64,000 nt of DNA from Echinicola jeungdonensis (GTDB lineage: Bacteria; Bacteroidota; Bacteroidia; Cytophagales; Cyclobacteriaceae): contig NZ_JAUFQT010000001.1 in NCBI RefSeq assembly GCF_030409905.1, forward strand, positions 1,882,001 to 1,946,000, read 5' to 3'. Positions 27,124-35,065 of this stretch are shown here, piece by piece (positions within the stretch are counted from its first letter, which is position 1; each line of letters starts with the position of its first letter). Position numbers and translations under genes: made by a program. Under the pieces are notes generated by a model, which was given only the letters and a program-made list of their open reading frames with translations, was not told the origin of the DNA and made no database searches.

Positions 27124-28476
27124 ATGAAAAACAATAACGTAGGCATAATTGGAGCAGGACTGATCGGCTCGCTATTGGGTATTTACCTTAGCAAGAAAGG
27201 AATGGATGTTTCCATTTACGAAAAACGGTCTGACCAACGGAAAAAAGATAAAGCCCAAGAAGGGAGATCTATTAATATGGCTTTGAGTGACCGTGGTTGG
27301 AAAGCCTTGGAAAAAATTGGGCTTAAGGATAAAGTAAAGGATTCTTCCATCCCAATGTATGGAAGAAGGATCCATGATGAACATGGACAAACTACCTTTT
27401 TATCCTATGGAAAAGAAAATCAAGCTATTTATTCGATATCAAGAAGTCATTTTAATCAGATATTGATAGAAGAAGCTGAGAAGGAGGGGGTTAATCTTTG
27501 TTTTGACCATCGCTGTGACCATGTGGATATATATAAAAATGAAATGTATTTTTCCCTTCCTGATGGACGCAAGCTCAAAAAGGTTCCAGATGTTATTTTA
27601 GGAGCTGATGGGGCTTATTCTTCCTTGAGGGATGCCATGCAAAAGCAAGCCCGGTTTAATTATAAGCAGGAATATATTTCCCATGGATATAAGGAATTGT
27701 CTATTCCCCCAAAAGATGGGGATTTTGCCATGGATCCCAATGCCCTTCATATTTGGCCTCGAGGAACTTTTATGTTAATTGCGCTTCCCAATCCTGACAA
27801 ATCATTTACTTGTACCTTGTTTCTGCCATTTGAGGGGGAAAAGGTATGTTTTGAAAAAATCAATGATGAAGAGGATTTGGAAAGTGTATTCAGAACCTAT
27901 TTTAATGATGCATACCGTTTAATGCCAAATTTGAATGAGGAGTTCTTTGGAAACCCAACCTCTTCTTTGATCACCATAGAATGTTATCCCTGGGTCGCCC
28001 ACAAGTCACTATTGATAGGGGATTCTTCTCACGCCATGGTGCCATTTTATGGTCAAGGGATGAACTGTGGTTTTGAGGATTGTTTTATTTTGGATGGCTT
28101 GATTGAAAAATTTGGGACTACCTCCTGGGATTTAGTTTTCGAGAAATTCCAAAAAATCAGAAAACCGGATACAGATGCAATTTGTCAATTGGCGTTGGAT
28201 AATTTTCTTGAGATGAGGGACAGCGTGGCTAACCCTAAATTTTTGATCAGGAAAAAAATTGAGGCCAAGTTGCATGAACTGTACCCTGAAGAGTGGATTC
28301 CTTTATATACCATGGTGACATTCACGGATTTGAGTTATGCAGATGCATATGCTCAGGGAAAATTGCAGGATGAAGTAATGGACAGGGTAATGTCAGATCC
28401 CTTGATTACCCAAAACTGGCAAAATCTCGATTATGAGGATATTATCCATCAGATAGAAACTGCCAAGTTGGTATAA
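27124..28476 (+). CDS. kmo: Kynurenine 3-monooxygenase
   Basis: 450 residues from the ATG at 27124; an in-frame GTG lies two codons earlier. It is an FAD- and NADPH-dependent hydroxylase of kynurenine. GIIGAGLIGSLLGIYLSKKG is the FAD-binding Rossmann loop; GADGAYSSLRDAM and LLIGDSSHAMVPFYGQGMN are the second and third FAD motifs. With haaO and kynU it makes quinolinate from kynurenine for NAD synthesis. No hydrophobic C-terminal anchor like the mitochondrial enzyme is seen. Confidence 0.97.
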   Translation: MKNNNVGIIGAGLIGSLLGIYLSKKGMDVSIYEKRSDQRKKDKAQEGRSINMALSDRGWKALEKIGLKDKVKDSSIPMYGRRIHDEHGQTTFLSYGKENQAIYSISRSHFNQILIEEAEKEGVNLCFDHRCDHVDIYKNEMYFSLPDGRKLKKVPDVILGADGAYSSLRDAMQKQARFNYKQEYISHGYKELSIPPKDGDFAMDPNALHIWPRGTFMLIALPNPDKSFTCTLFLPFEGEKVCFEKINDEEDLESVFRTYFNDAYRLMPNLNEEFFGNPTSSLITIECYPWVAHKSLLIGDSSHAMVPFYGQGMNCGFEDCFILDGLIEKFGTTSWDLVFEKFQKIRKPDTDAICQLALDNFLEMRDSVANPKFLIRKKIEAKLHELYPEEWIPLYTMVTFTDLSYADAYAQGKLQDEVMDRVMSDPLITQNWQNLDYEDIIHQIETAKLV

Positions 28477-28507
28477 AAAAAGCCCGGGATTTATTCCGGG
28501 CTTTTTT
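28475..28507 (+). terminator. Bidirectional terminator between kmo and doxX
   Basis: AAAAAAGCCCGG and CCGGGCTTTTTT arms around an 8-nt loop. It serves both convergent genes. Confidence 0.9.
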
Positions 28508-28512
28508 ATTTA

Positions 28513-28929
28513 TCAATACCTTCTTTTTTTGACTATCTGGGCATCCATGGAAATGTTCCCCGGACCTCTCATAAATAGTAAAATAAAAATCACCAGATAT
28601 AGTAAAGAAAGTTCTTTGTCCGCAAATGGATCTCCACCATGAATTACAAATGCTGCTACCAACATGGTGATGGCCATAGGAATAATGGCCAGCCTGCTCA
28701 TAAATCCCAGTGCCAAAAGAATGGAACAGAAAAACTCTGCAAAAATGGTCAATTGCAGAGATGTAGCTGTTCCAATCCCTAAGGGATCTGGAAATTGGGT
28801 CAAATATTCGCTGAATTTGGTGATTTTGGCCCAACCATGTGTCATCATCATAGCTGCGGCACTCACCCTAACCAGCAATAAGGCAATATTGGTAGCAATT
28901 GGATTGTTGGAAAAAAGGAAGTTTTTCAT
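28513..28929 (-). CDS. DoxX-family membrane protein
   Basis: 138 residues, four hydrophobic segments. The opening IATNIALLLVRVSAAAMMMTHGWAKI, split by a short helix, the FAEFFCSILLALGFMSRLAIIPMA stretch and the HGGDPFADKELSLLYLVIFILLF end match DoxX-like proteins. The original DoxX is part of a thiosulfate:quinone oxidoreductase; most homologues have no assigned substrate. No DoxD or quinol partner is nearby. Confidence 0.88.
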   Translation of the reverse strand: MKNFLFSNNPIATNIALLLVRVSAAAMMMTHGWAKITKFSEYLTQFPDPLGIGTATSLQLTIFAEFFCSILLALGFMSRLAIIPMAITMLVAAFVIHGGDPFADKELSLLYLVIFILLFMRGPGNISMDAQIVKKRRY

Positions 28930-29044
28930 TTTTCTTATGTATGGGTTCCCTCAATTTTTGATAGTATTATTAGCCATGCTTAATAGAATCCATCAAAATT
29001 TACAAAAATCTGACCAAACTGAATTTAGGGGGTAGAATCTCTCA

Positions 29045-29947
29045 TTAATCCCAAAGCTTTTCGGGATAATCCCCATTGTTATGTAATTTTTTCAAGGCAT
29101 CTATGACCACAGGTTTATCCTTGGAATAGGTGACCCCAAACCAGGTTTTACCTCCTTTTAAGATGGAGAAAGATGCTTTGTTTTCTTCAATAAGGGTGTT
29201 TACAACTGTTGGGATGTAAAATTCTGCCTTTAAATTCCCCTTGTTTTCAGGAAGGAAAGCTTTCCAAATCCTTTCTGTTTCATCAAAAAATGATGGGTGA
29301 AAGCCCCAGCAATTCATGGATACGGGATTGTCAGGATCAATTTCAATGACATCCCCATCCGATTTGCTTAGGATTTTTCCTTCCTCACGGGTAATGGCAG
29401 TCCTTTCAGTCATACCAATTAACTCATTGTCCTTATTTGTTTCACAAATCCCCCGACTCACAGTTCCATTTTCAGAAAGTACATCCTTGATAGCATATCC
29501 AACCATGCAATGTTTATTTTCTTTTACCTGGTTTTGAAGAAAATCACCCAGTTCCTTGAATGCCTCTTTTCCATAAAAGTCATCTGCATTAATTACCGCA
29601 AATGGTTCATTGATTTTGTCCTTTGCACACAAAACTGCATGGGCAGTTCCAAATGGTTTTACCCTGTCCGGTTCCTGATATTCTTCGGGAACATAGCTTT
29701 CTAAGGACTGAATGGCAAAATCAATTTCTATTTTGTTTCCGATTTTATCTACAATATTGGTTTTGACCAAATCAAGGATTTCTTCTCTGACAATAAAAAC
29801 TACTTTTCCAAATCCTGCACGGATGGCATCATAAATAGAGTATTCAATTATGGTTTCTCCATTAGGTCCAAAACCATCGATTTGCTTGTTTCCACCATAT
29901 CGGCTTCCTATTCCTGCGGCTAAAATTAAAAGTGTTGGTTTATGCAT
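29045..29947 (-). CDS. Sugar-phosphate nucleotidyltransferase
   Basis: 300 residues from the ATG at 29947 (MHKPTLLILAAGIGSRYGG); an upstream in-frame ATG would add 11 unlikely residues. The GT-A pyrophosphorylase loop is LAAGIGSRYGGNKQIDGFG, with EYSIYDAIRAGFGKVVFIV and FAVINADDFYGKEAF (metal-binding Asp pair). It would activate a hexose-1-phosphate with an NTP; which sugar is not clear. It is monocistronic, divergent from glnK-amtB. Confidence 0.85.
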   Translation of the reverse strand: MHKPTLLILAAGIGSRYGGNKQIDGFGPNGETIIEYSIYDAIRAGFGKVVFIVREEILDLVKTNIVDKIGNKIEIDFAIQSLESYVPEEYQEPDRVKPFGTAHAVLCAKDKINEPFAVINADDFYGKEAFKELGDFLQNQVKENKHCMVGYAIKDVLSENGTVSRGICETNKDNELIGMTERTAITREEGKILSKSDGDVIEIDPDNPVSMNCWGFHPSFFDETERIWKAFLPENKGNLKAEFYIPTVVNTLIEENKASFSILKGGKTWFGVTYSKDKPVVIDALKKLHNNGDYPEKLWD

Positions 29948-30184
29948 TGATGTAAAATATAAAGGTTTTTGATCTTTCATGAATTAAGGTCATAAAAATA
30001 ACGGTTTCTTTTGAAGTGACCATATAGACAGGTGTATTAAAAATAAATAAGGCATAGGGTGAAAAATGCCGTCCAATTTTAGAAAAAATGTTAAAATATT
30101 GTAAAAAGGGTGGTGTTTTGATCTTAAAAATCCTTAAAAAACATTTTTTTTGATAAAAAAGGTGATAATGTAAACTTGAATCCC

Positions 30185-30192
30185 TACTTTTG
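30185..30192 (+). promoter_or_regulatory. -7 promoter box (TACTTTTG) before PII-amtB
   Basis: A TAnnTTTG match 59 bp before the PII ATG. No good upstream TTG box at the right distance was found, so this is only half a promoter. Confidence 0.4.
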
Positions 30193-30251
30193 CACCCGAT
30201 TAGGTCTAAAGCAGTAATAATTGTAACCAAACAGAACATCAATTGAATAAA

Positions 30252-30590
30252 ATGAAAAAAGTGGAGGCAATAATTAGGACATCTCGATTCGAGGTGATTC
30301 ATAAGTGTATCGCAGCCTTGGGCGTAAAATTCCTAACCTTCTATGAAGTGAAAGGAATGGGCCTGGAGCATGCGAAGAAAGAGACGTATAGAGGGGTAGC
30401 CTACGAACCAGCATTTATTCCAAGGACTAAATTGGAAATTGTAGTCACTGAGGATCTGGTGCAGCCGTTAATCGACTGTATTTTGAAGGAAGGTAGAACA
30501 GGTGAAATCGGAGATGGAAAAATCTTTGTCACTGATGTGTTGGAGGCATACCGGGTAAGGAACAGTGACGAGGGGCCTTCAGCCCTTTAA
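30252..30590 (+). CDS. glnK: PII nitrogen regulatory protein
   Basis: 112 residues from the ATG at 30252 (MKKVEAIIRTSRF); the frame also holds a TTG at 30243. PII trimers report 2-oxoglutarate, ATP/ADP and energy state. The T-loop carries ETYRGVAY with the Tyr that is uridylylated in other bacteria, and the B-loop is TGEIGDGKIFV. It is 47 bp upstream of amtB, so it is the GlnK-type regulator that plugs the channel under nitrogen excess. Confidence 0.93.
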   Translation: MKKVEAIIRTSRFEVIHKCIAALGVKFLTFYEVKGMGLEHAKKETYRGVAYEPAFIPRTKLEIVVTEDLVQPLIDCILKEGRTGEIGDGKIFVTDVLEAYRVRNSDEGPSAL

Positions 30591-30637
30591 GGAAATCTTT
30601 CCAATTAGAATCTTAGGAACAAAAAGGAAAATTATTT

Positions 30638-31870
30638 ATGAATCAAGAAATATTTACCATCAACAATGTGTGGATGATGGTTGCCACAATACTAGTGTTT
30701 ATTATGCACCTGGGCTTTGCTGCTTTGGAATGTGGCTTGACCCGGGCCAAAAATACCATAAACATTTTATTTAAGAACACCATTATCCCTGCTTTAGGAT
30801 TATTGACATATGCTTTTATTGGGTTTAACCTTATGTACCCTGGAGATGTTTTTTCTGGCGGTTTTTTGGGTCTGAGCGGTTTAGGGTTAAGTCTTCCTGA
30901 AGGTTGGGATACATCCGCGTATAGCGAGGGGTATACCTTCTTTACAGACTTTATCTTTCAGGCAATGTTTGCTGCAACAGCAGCTACCATTGTGTCTGGA
31001 GCAGTTGCAGAAAGGATCAAACTGGGGCCATTTCTGTTTTTCTCCCTGATTTATGTAGGGATTTGTTACCCAATAGTTGGTATGTGGAAATGGGGAGGTG
31101 GATTCTTGGATACCCTTAGTACCCCGTTTTATGATTTTGCCGGCTCTACTATTGTTCACTCCGTAGGCGGATGGGGAGCATTGGTTGGTGCGTATTTGTT
31201 AGGTCCAAGAATTGGGAAGTTCACTGAAAGAGGTATGAATGCTATTCCTGGTCATAATATCCCAATGGCAGTTATTGGGGTGTTTTTACTATGGTTTGGA
31301 TGGTTTGGATTTAACGGTGGTTCCGTGTTGAGTGCAGACCCAGGTACCGTTTCTTTGGTTTTCGTAACTACCTCCATTGCAGGTGCAGCAGGAGCTTTTG
31401 GAGCATTAATTGCTTCTTACTTGAAGTTCAAGTCCTACGATATTACCATGGTGCTTAATGGGATATTGGCTGGTTTGGTAGGGATTACTGCCGGTGCAGA
31501 TCAAATGGCCGTTTGGGAATCTGCCGTTATCGGATTGATCGGGGGAGCTTTGGTAGTTTTTGCTGTTGTTTTCTTTGACAGATTAAAAGTGGATGATCCA
31601 GTGGGTGCTATTTCTGTTCACTTGGTTGGTGGAATTTGGGGTACCCTTGCCGTTGGAATCTTTGGTGATTTGGCCAGCTTTTCCCAGTTCATTTCCCAGT
31701 TGATAGGAGTAGCCGCAGTTGGAGTTTTCTGCTTAGTATCCAGTTGGATTTTATTCTATGGAATGAAAAAGACTGTAGGCATCCGGGTCCATGAACAAGA
31801 AGAAGTTGAAGGCTTGGATATTAGTGAGCATAGCATGAGGGCCTATCCAGATTTTGCTACCAAGGAGTAA
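30638..31870 (+). CDS. amtB: Ammonium transporter
   Basis: 410 residues with about eleven transmembrane helices, the standard Amt count. It conducts ammonia/ammonium across the inner membrane. Signatures: FIMHLGFAALECGLTRAKNT, DFAGSTIVHSVGGWGAL (pore His) and a second His in ISVHLVGGIWGTLAVG. The C-terminal tail GIRVHEQEEVEGLDISEHSM is the family tail that couples to PII. A strong terminator follows. Confidence 0.97.
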   Translation: MNQEIFTINNVWMMVATILVFIMHLGFAALECGLTRAKNTINILFKNTIIPALGLLTYAFIGFNLMYPGDVFSGGFLGLSGLGLSLPEGWDTSAYSEGYTFFTDFIFQAMFAATAATIVSGAVAERIKLGPFLFFSLIYVGICYPIVGMWKWGGGFLDTLSTPFYDFAGSTIVHSVGGWGALVGAYLLGPRIGKFTERGMNAIPGHNIPMAVIGVFLLWFGWFGFNGGSVLSADPGTVSLVFVTTSIAGAAGAFGALIASYLKFKSYDITMVLNGILAGLVGITAGADQMAVWESAVIGLIGGALVVFAVVFFDRLKVDDPVGAISVHLVGGIWGTLAVGIFGDLASFSQFISQLIGVAAVGVFCLVSSWILFYGMKKTVGIRVHEQEEVEGLDISEHSMRAYPDFATKE

Positions 31871-32219
31871 TAATTAAAAAGAAGTGACTAGTCCTGAATT
31901 AACGGATACAGTTTTTATAAGGGAAAAAAGCTGCCGGTTTAACCGGCAGCTTTTTTTATATTCTTTCTGAAAAGGTTTTGTTTTTTTAATCTCCTTAAAG
32001 TGCCTAAAGATTTTATTTAAAATCGATGGAATGTTGTTTGCCTAAATGAATTATGGGTTATCTTATTTTACATGGATAAAAAGTATGCAGTATTAAGAGG
32101 TTAATGTTTAAGCCGGCTTTTACTTGTCTCCGGCTATAAGTCTGTTAATAAATATTGATTTTTTCTTGCCCAAGAGAGGCTTTTAGATTATGGACATATT
32201 TTCTTTATTCATTGGGATA
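31871..32219. other. Intergenic gap after amtB
   Basis: 349 bp between convergent amtB and the HupE gene. Besides the amtB terminator it has only a weak AGCCGG/CCGGCT inverted repeat (32111-32135, 13-nt loop). No gene or RNA is recognisable. Confidence 0.6.
31924..31957 (+). terminator. Rho-independent terminator after amtB
   Basis: AAAAAAGCTGCCGGTT and AACCGGCAGCTTTTTT form a nearly perfect stem with a tiny loop and T7. Confidence 0.92.
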
Positions 32220-32801
32220 TTACCAATAACGGGCATCTAAAACCATCATAATTGCCATTCCCATTACCAGGGAGGAAAGAACTAAAGCCCATTCCTTTCT
32301 ATTGACCCCCAAAAGACCGATTAAAATAGAAGATAATAGGATTAAAATGCCTACTACTGCCAATTGTCCTACCTCTACACCTAGGTTAAATCCTAACATG
32401 GGTTCTATAATGGCAGTGCCACTTCCAAATTTCCCTCTTAAATAATTGGAATAACCTAATGCGTGAATCAAACCATAAAATAAGGCAAAAACATAATTAG
32501 CTTGAATGCTATTGCCACTTGAAGGTCGGGGTTTGAGTATATTGAAAAAAGCTGTGATTAGGATTAGAATTGGGATTAAGAAATTGACAAGGTTATTGCT
32601 GATGGAAAAAAGGTTCAAAATGGCTATTCCAAGAGCGATTAAATGGCCAACTGTGAATCCGGTAGCCAAAACAAGTAACTTTTTCCAATCCCTTAAAAGA
32701 TAAATGGCACATAGAACAGCAATGAAAAGAATATGGTGAAAAGCGTAAATGTTTAAAACATGATGGATGCCTGTATTAAAATATGCTTGAAATTGGTTCA
32801 T
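32220..32801 (-). CDS. HupE/UreJ-family membrane protein
   Basis: 193 residues from the ATG at 32801 (MNQFQAYFNTGIHHVLNIYAFHH). About six transmembrane helices. The N-terminal G-x-x-H-h-x-x-x-x-D-H-like signature (GIHHVLNIYAFHHILFI), FTVGHLIALG, and FYGLIHALGYSNYL with conserved His are typical of HupE/UreJ nickel or cobalt carriers. No hydrogenase or urease gene is in the window, so the metal and purpose are open. Confidence 0.82.
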   Translation of the reverse strand: MNQFQAYFNTGIHHVLNIYAFHHILFIAVLCAIYLLRDWKKLLVLATGFTVGHLIALGIAILNLFSISNNLVNFLIPILILITAFFNILKPRPSSGNSIQANYVFALFYGLIHALGYSNYLRGKFGSGTAIIEPMLGFNLGVEVGQLAVVGILILLSSILIGLLGVNRKEWALVLSSLVMGMAIMMVLDARYW

Positions 32802-33051
32802 GTTTAACTTCAAATTTAAATGTTGAATGCGATATTTACTTTTAAAATGAAAAGCCCAATTCCTTTTTTGGGCAGTCAGAGGCTGCTATTATTGGGTTTA
32901 AAATTAAACCGTAATATTAAGGCTTAAATGGGAAATTATTTAAAAAATCGTGGTTAAATGTAGGGTGAAAATTTTCGGCTATATGGATTAATCCTAATAA
33001 ATGGCATTAAATAAATTGAAATTTTTTACTCAGTTAAAAGTGTTTATTTTC

Positions 33052-34494
33052 CTATTTCCGAAATAACCAGTTCATCAGGGTTTGCGTGATTTTTATTTTT
33101 CTAAATCCATATGGGGGATAAAGTATTTTGGGAAGAGTCCTCCCTACCCTTTGTTTTAGAACCGACTTTTCATTGGAAAAAGACAAAAAACCTGCATAGC
33201 CATGGGTTTTCCCCATTCCGCTTTGATTTATTCCTCCAAAGGGGAGTTTGTTTTGCATAAACTGTAATCCGCAATCATTGACACAAACAGTTCCAGAGCT
33301 TGTATTCTTAAGGAGAAAATCTACAACAAAATTTTCCTTAGTGAAAATGTATTGGGCTAAAGGCTTTGGTTTTTGATTGATCAGGTTTACGATATCTTCA
33401 ATTTGATTATAAGTAATTATGGGAAGGATGGGGCCAAAAATTTCTTCCTGCATAAGGAGCATTTCATCATTTATCCCTTCTAATATGGTGGGTTCCATAA
33501 AAAGCTCATTTTCAATTATTTTACCTCCGTAAATAATCTTGGCCCCTTTAAGTTGAGCATCATTTAGCAAGAATTTTAACCGGTCCAAATTTTCAGAATT
33601 TATTATCCTTCCATAATCCTTGCTCAAGGCCCCTGCTTTGGGATTAGAGGAAAACATTCTTTTGACCTGTAGGGACAATTCCTGAATAAAAAGGTCTTGT
33701 TGTGATTCATGAAGTAAAAGGTAGTCAGGTGCGATGCAGGTTTGACCACAATTCATGAATTTGCCAAAAGCTATTTTGTGAGCCGCATCCCTAAGATTAA
33801 TCCCTTTGTCCAGTATAATGGGGGATTTTCCCCCTAATTGAAGGGTGACTGAAGAAAGGTTTTGGGAGGCTGCTTTCATCACCATTTTTCCCACATTGGT
33901 GCTACCGATAAAGTGGATGTGATCGAAGGGTTTTGAAAGTAATAAGTTGGCAATTTCTTGCCCACCTTCAAAAACTGCCACTTCATTTTCATTAAAATTT
34001 TCTTCCACCAATCTACGGATCAGAGCAGAGGTGTGGGGAGTCAGTTCTGAAGGTTTGATAGTAACTGTGCAACCTGCTGCTATTGCTGAAACCAAGGGGC
34101 CTATGGTTAAATTGAAGGGAAAATTCCACGGAGAAATAATCAGAACCGTTCCTTTGGGTTCATAGTGGATAAAAGATTTACTCCCCAGCATATGGGTAGG
34201 AGTACTCACTTTTTTTTCTGCCATCCACTGAGCAAGTTTTTTAAGGGCCAAATTAATTTCTAAAAGTACAAAAGTAGTGTCTGTCAAATCTACTTCAGTA
34301 GCTGGTTTTTTAAAATCCGCATAAATGGCTTTCCGGATTTCTCCCTGGTTGGTTTTGATCCAATCTTTTAACCGCATCAGCTTTTCGGACCTTTCTTCCC
34401 TTGTGGACGAACGGAGCTTTATGGCTTGTTTTTCCTGGGAAGAAAAAAACTCATCAATTCTTGAAGTAGATACCCCTGTAAATGATTGGTTCAT
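33052..34494 (-). CDS. Aldehyde dehydrogenase (NAD(P)+)
   Basis: 480 residues. It oxidises an aldehyde to the acid. The catalytic Cys is in FMNCGQTCIAPDYLL, the Glu-containing loop is SSVTLQLGGKSPIIL, and NAD binding is ISPWNFPFNLTIGPLVSA and FIGSTNVGKMVMKAA. The length and the FGGINQSGMGKTHGYAGF end match the class 3/coniferyl-aldehyde or long-chain (fatty) aldehyde branch, with a short hydrophobic/basic C-terminus. It is monocistronic. Confidence 0.93.
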   Translation of the reverse strand: MNQSFTGVSTSRIDEFFSSQEKQAIKLRSSTREERSEKLMRLKDWIKTNQGEIRKAIYADFKKPATEVDLTDTTFVLLEINLALKKLAQWMAEKKVSTPTHMLGSKSFIHYEPKGTVLIISPWNFPFNLTIGPLVSAIAAGCTVTIKPSELTPHTSALIRRLVEENFNENEVAVFEGGQEIANLLLSKPFDHIHFIGSTNVGKMVMKAASQNLSSVTLQLGGKSPIILDKGINLRDAAHKIAFGKFMNCGQTCIAPDYLLLHESQQDLFIQELSLQVKRMFSSNPKAGALSKDYGRIINSENLDRLKFLLNDAQLKGAKIIYGGKIIENELFMEPTILEGINDEMLLMQEEIFGPILPIITYNQIEDIVNLINQKPKPLAQYIFTKENFVVDFLLKNTSSGTVCVNDCGLQFMQNKLPFGGINQSGMGKTHGYAGFLSFSNEKSVLKQRVGRTLPKILYPPYGFRKIKITQTLMNWLFRK

Positions 34495-35065
34495 GTTAAA
34501 TACAGTTTAAATACAAGTTATGAAAAAAATCCCTGATATAAGCAAACTGTTTCATAATCAATGCGTTAGGTGGTATTTTTAGCAGGTTTATTAATCCGGT
34601 AAATAACTTTCAAATACATAAAAATGTAAAAAGAAACAATAAAAACGGAATTTAATTCAAAAATAACCTGACGTTTCTTGATTTAAAAAGCAAAAAAATG
34701 TATGTTTGAGACATAAAAATATATCTAAAACGCTAGTTTTTAGATGTTTTCAGTAAGAGATAGGCCGTGCAGGGCTTTTAAGAAGGTTTTTGGTGATAAA
34801 AAAGTGATAAATGAAAAGAGATTTTTACACAAAAGTTTTAGTAAAGCCGATTTTTGAAACCGGAATTAGCAGGAAATCCCTTAAAGGAGGTTCTCGAAAT
34901 AGTCAAAGTTTCCCAGTTTTTTTGGAGCCGCTGAAACCTGGTACCTGGATTTTAGGAGAGTTAAATACTTCCAATCAATCGAGGTCAAGCTGTAAAAAGT
35001 ACGTACATGTTCCCCAGTGCTTTTACCATCTGAAATAAGGTGGGTTCAAAATATTTCTAAAGGTT
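34495..35065. other. Long intergenic region and 5' leader of the giant repeat gene
   Basis: 571 bp separating the divergent aldehyde dehydrogenase and the repeat-protein gene. It holds a consensus promoter at 34678-34708, then a leader of about 350 nt with no recognisable riboswitch. A 75-codon open frame at 34811-35038 has no family features and is not called. Confidence 0.65.
34678..34708 (+). promoter_or_regulatory. Bacteroidota-type promoter for the giant repeat gene
   Basis: TTG (34678-34680), exactly 20 nt, TATGTTTG (34701-34708): a full match to TTG-N19-21-TAnnTTTG. The predicted start near 34715 leaves about 350 nt of leader before the ATG at 35066. Confidence 0.6.

Noticed and set aside
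32111-32135. AGCCGG/CCGGCT inverted repeat as a terminator of the HupE gene
   Set aside because: Only 6 bp with a 13-nt loop, no T run on the minus strand, and about 85 bp beyond the stop.
34811-35038. 75-codon open frame in the leader of the giant gene
   Set aside because: No signal peptide, motif or start context, and an amino-acid composition like random AT-rich DNA. Better explained as untranslated leader.
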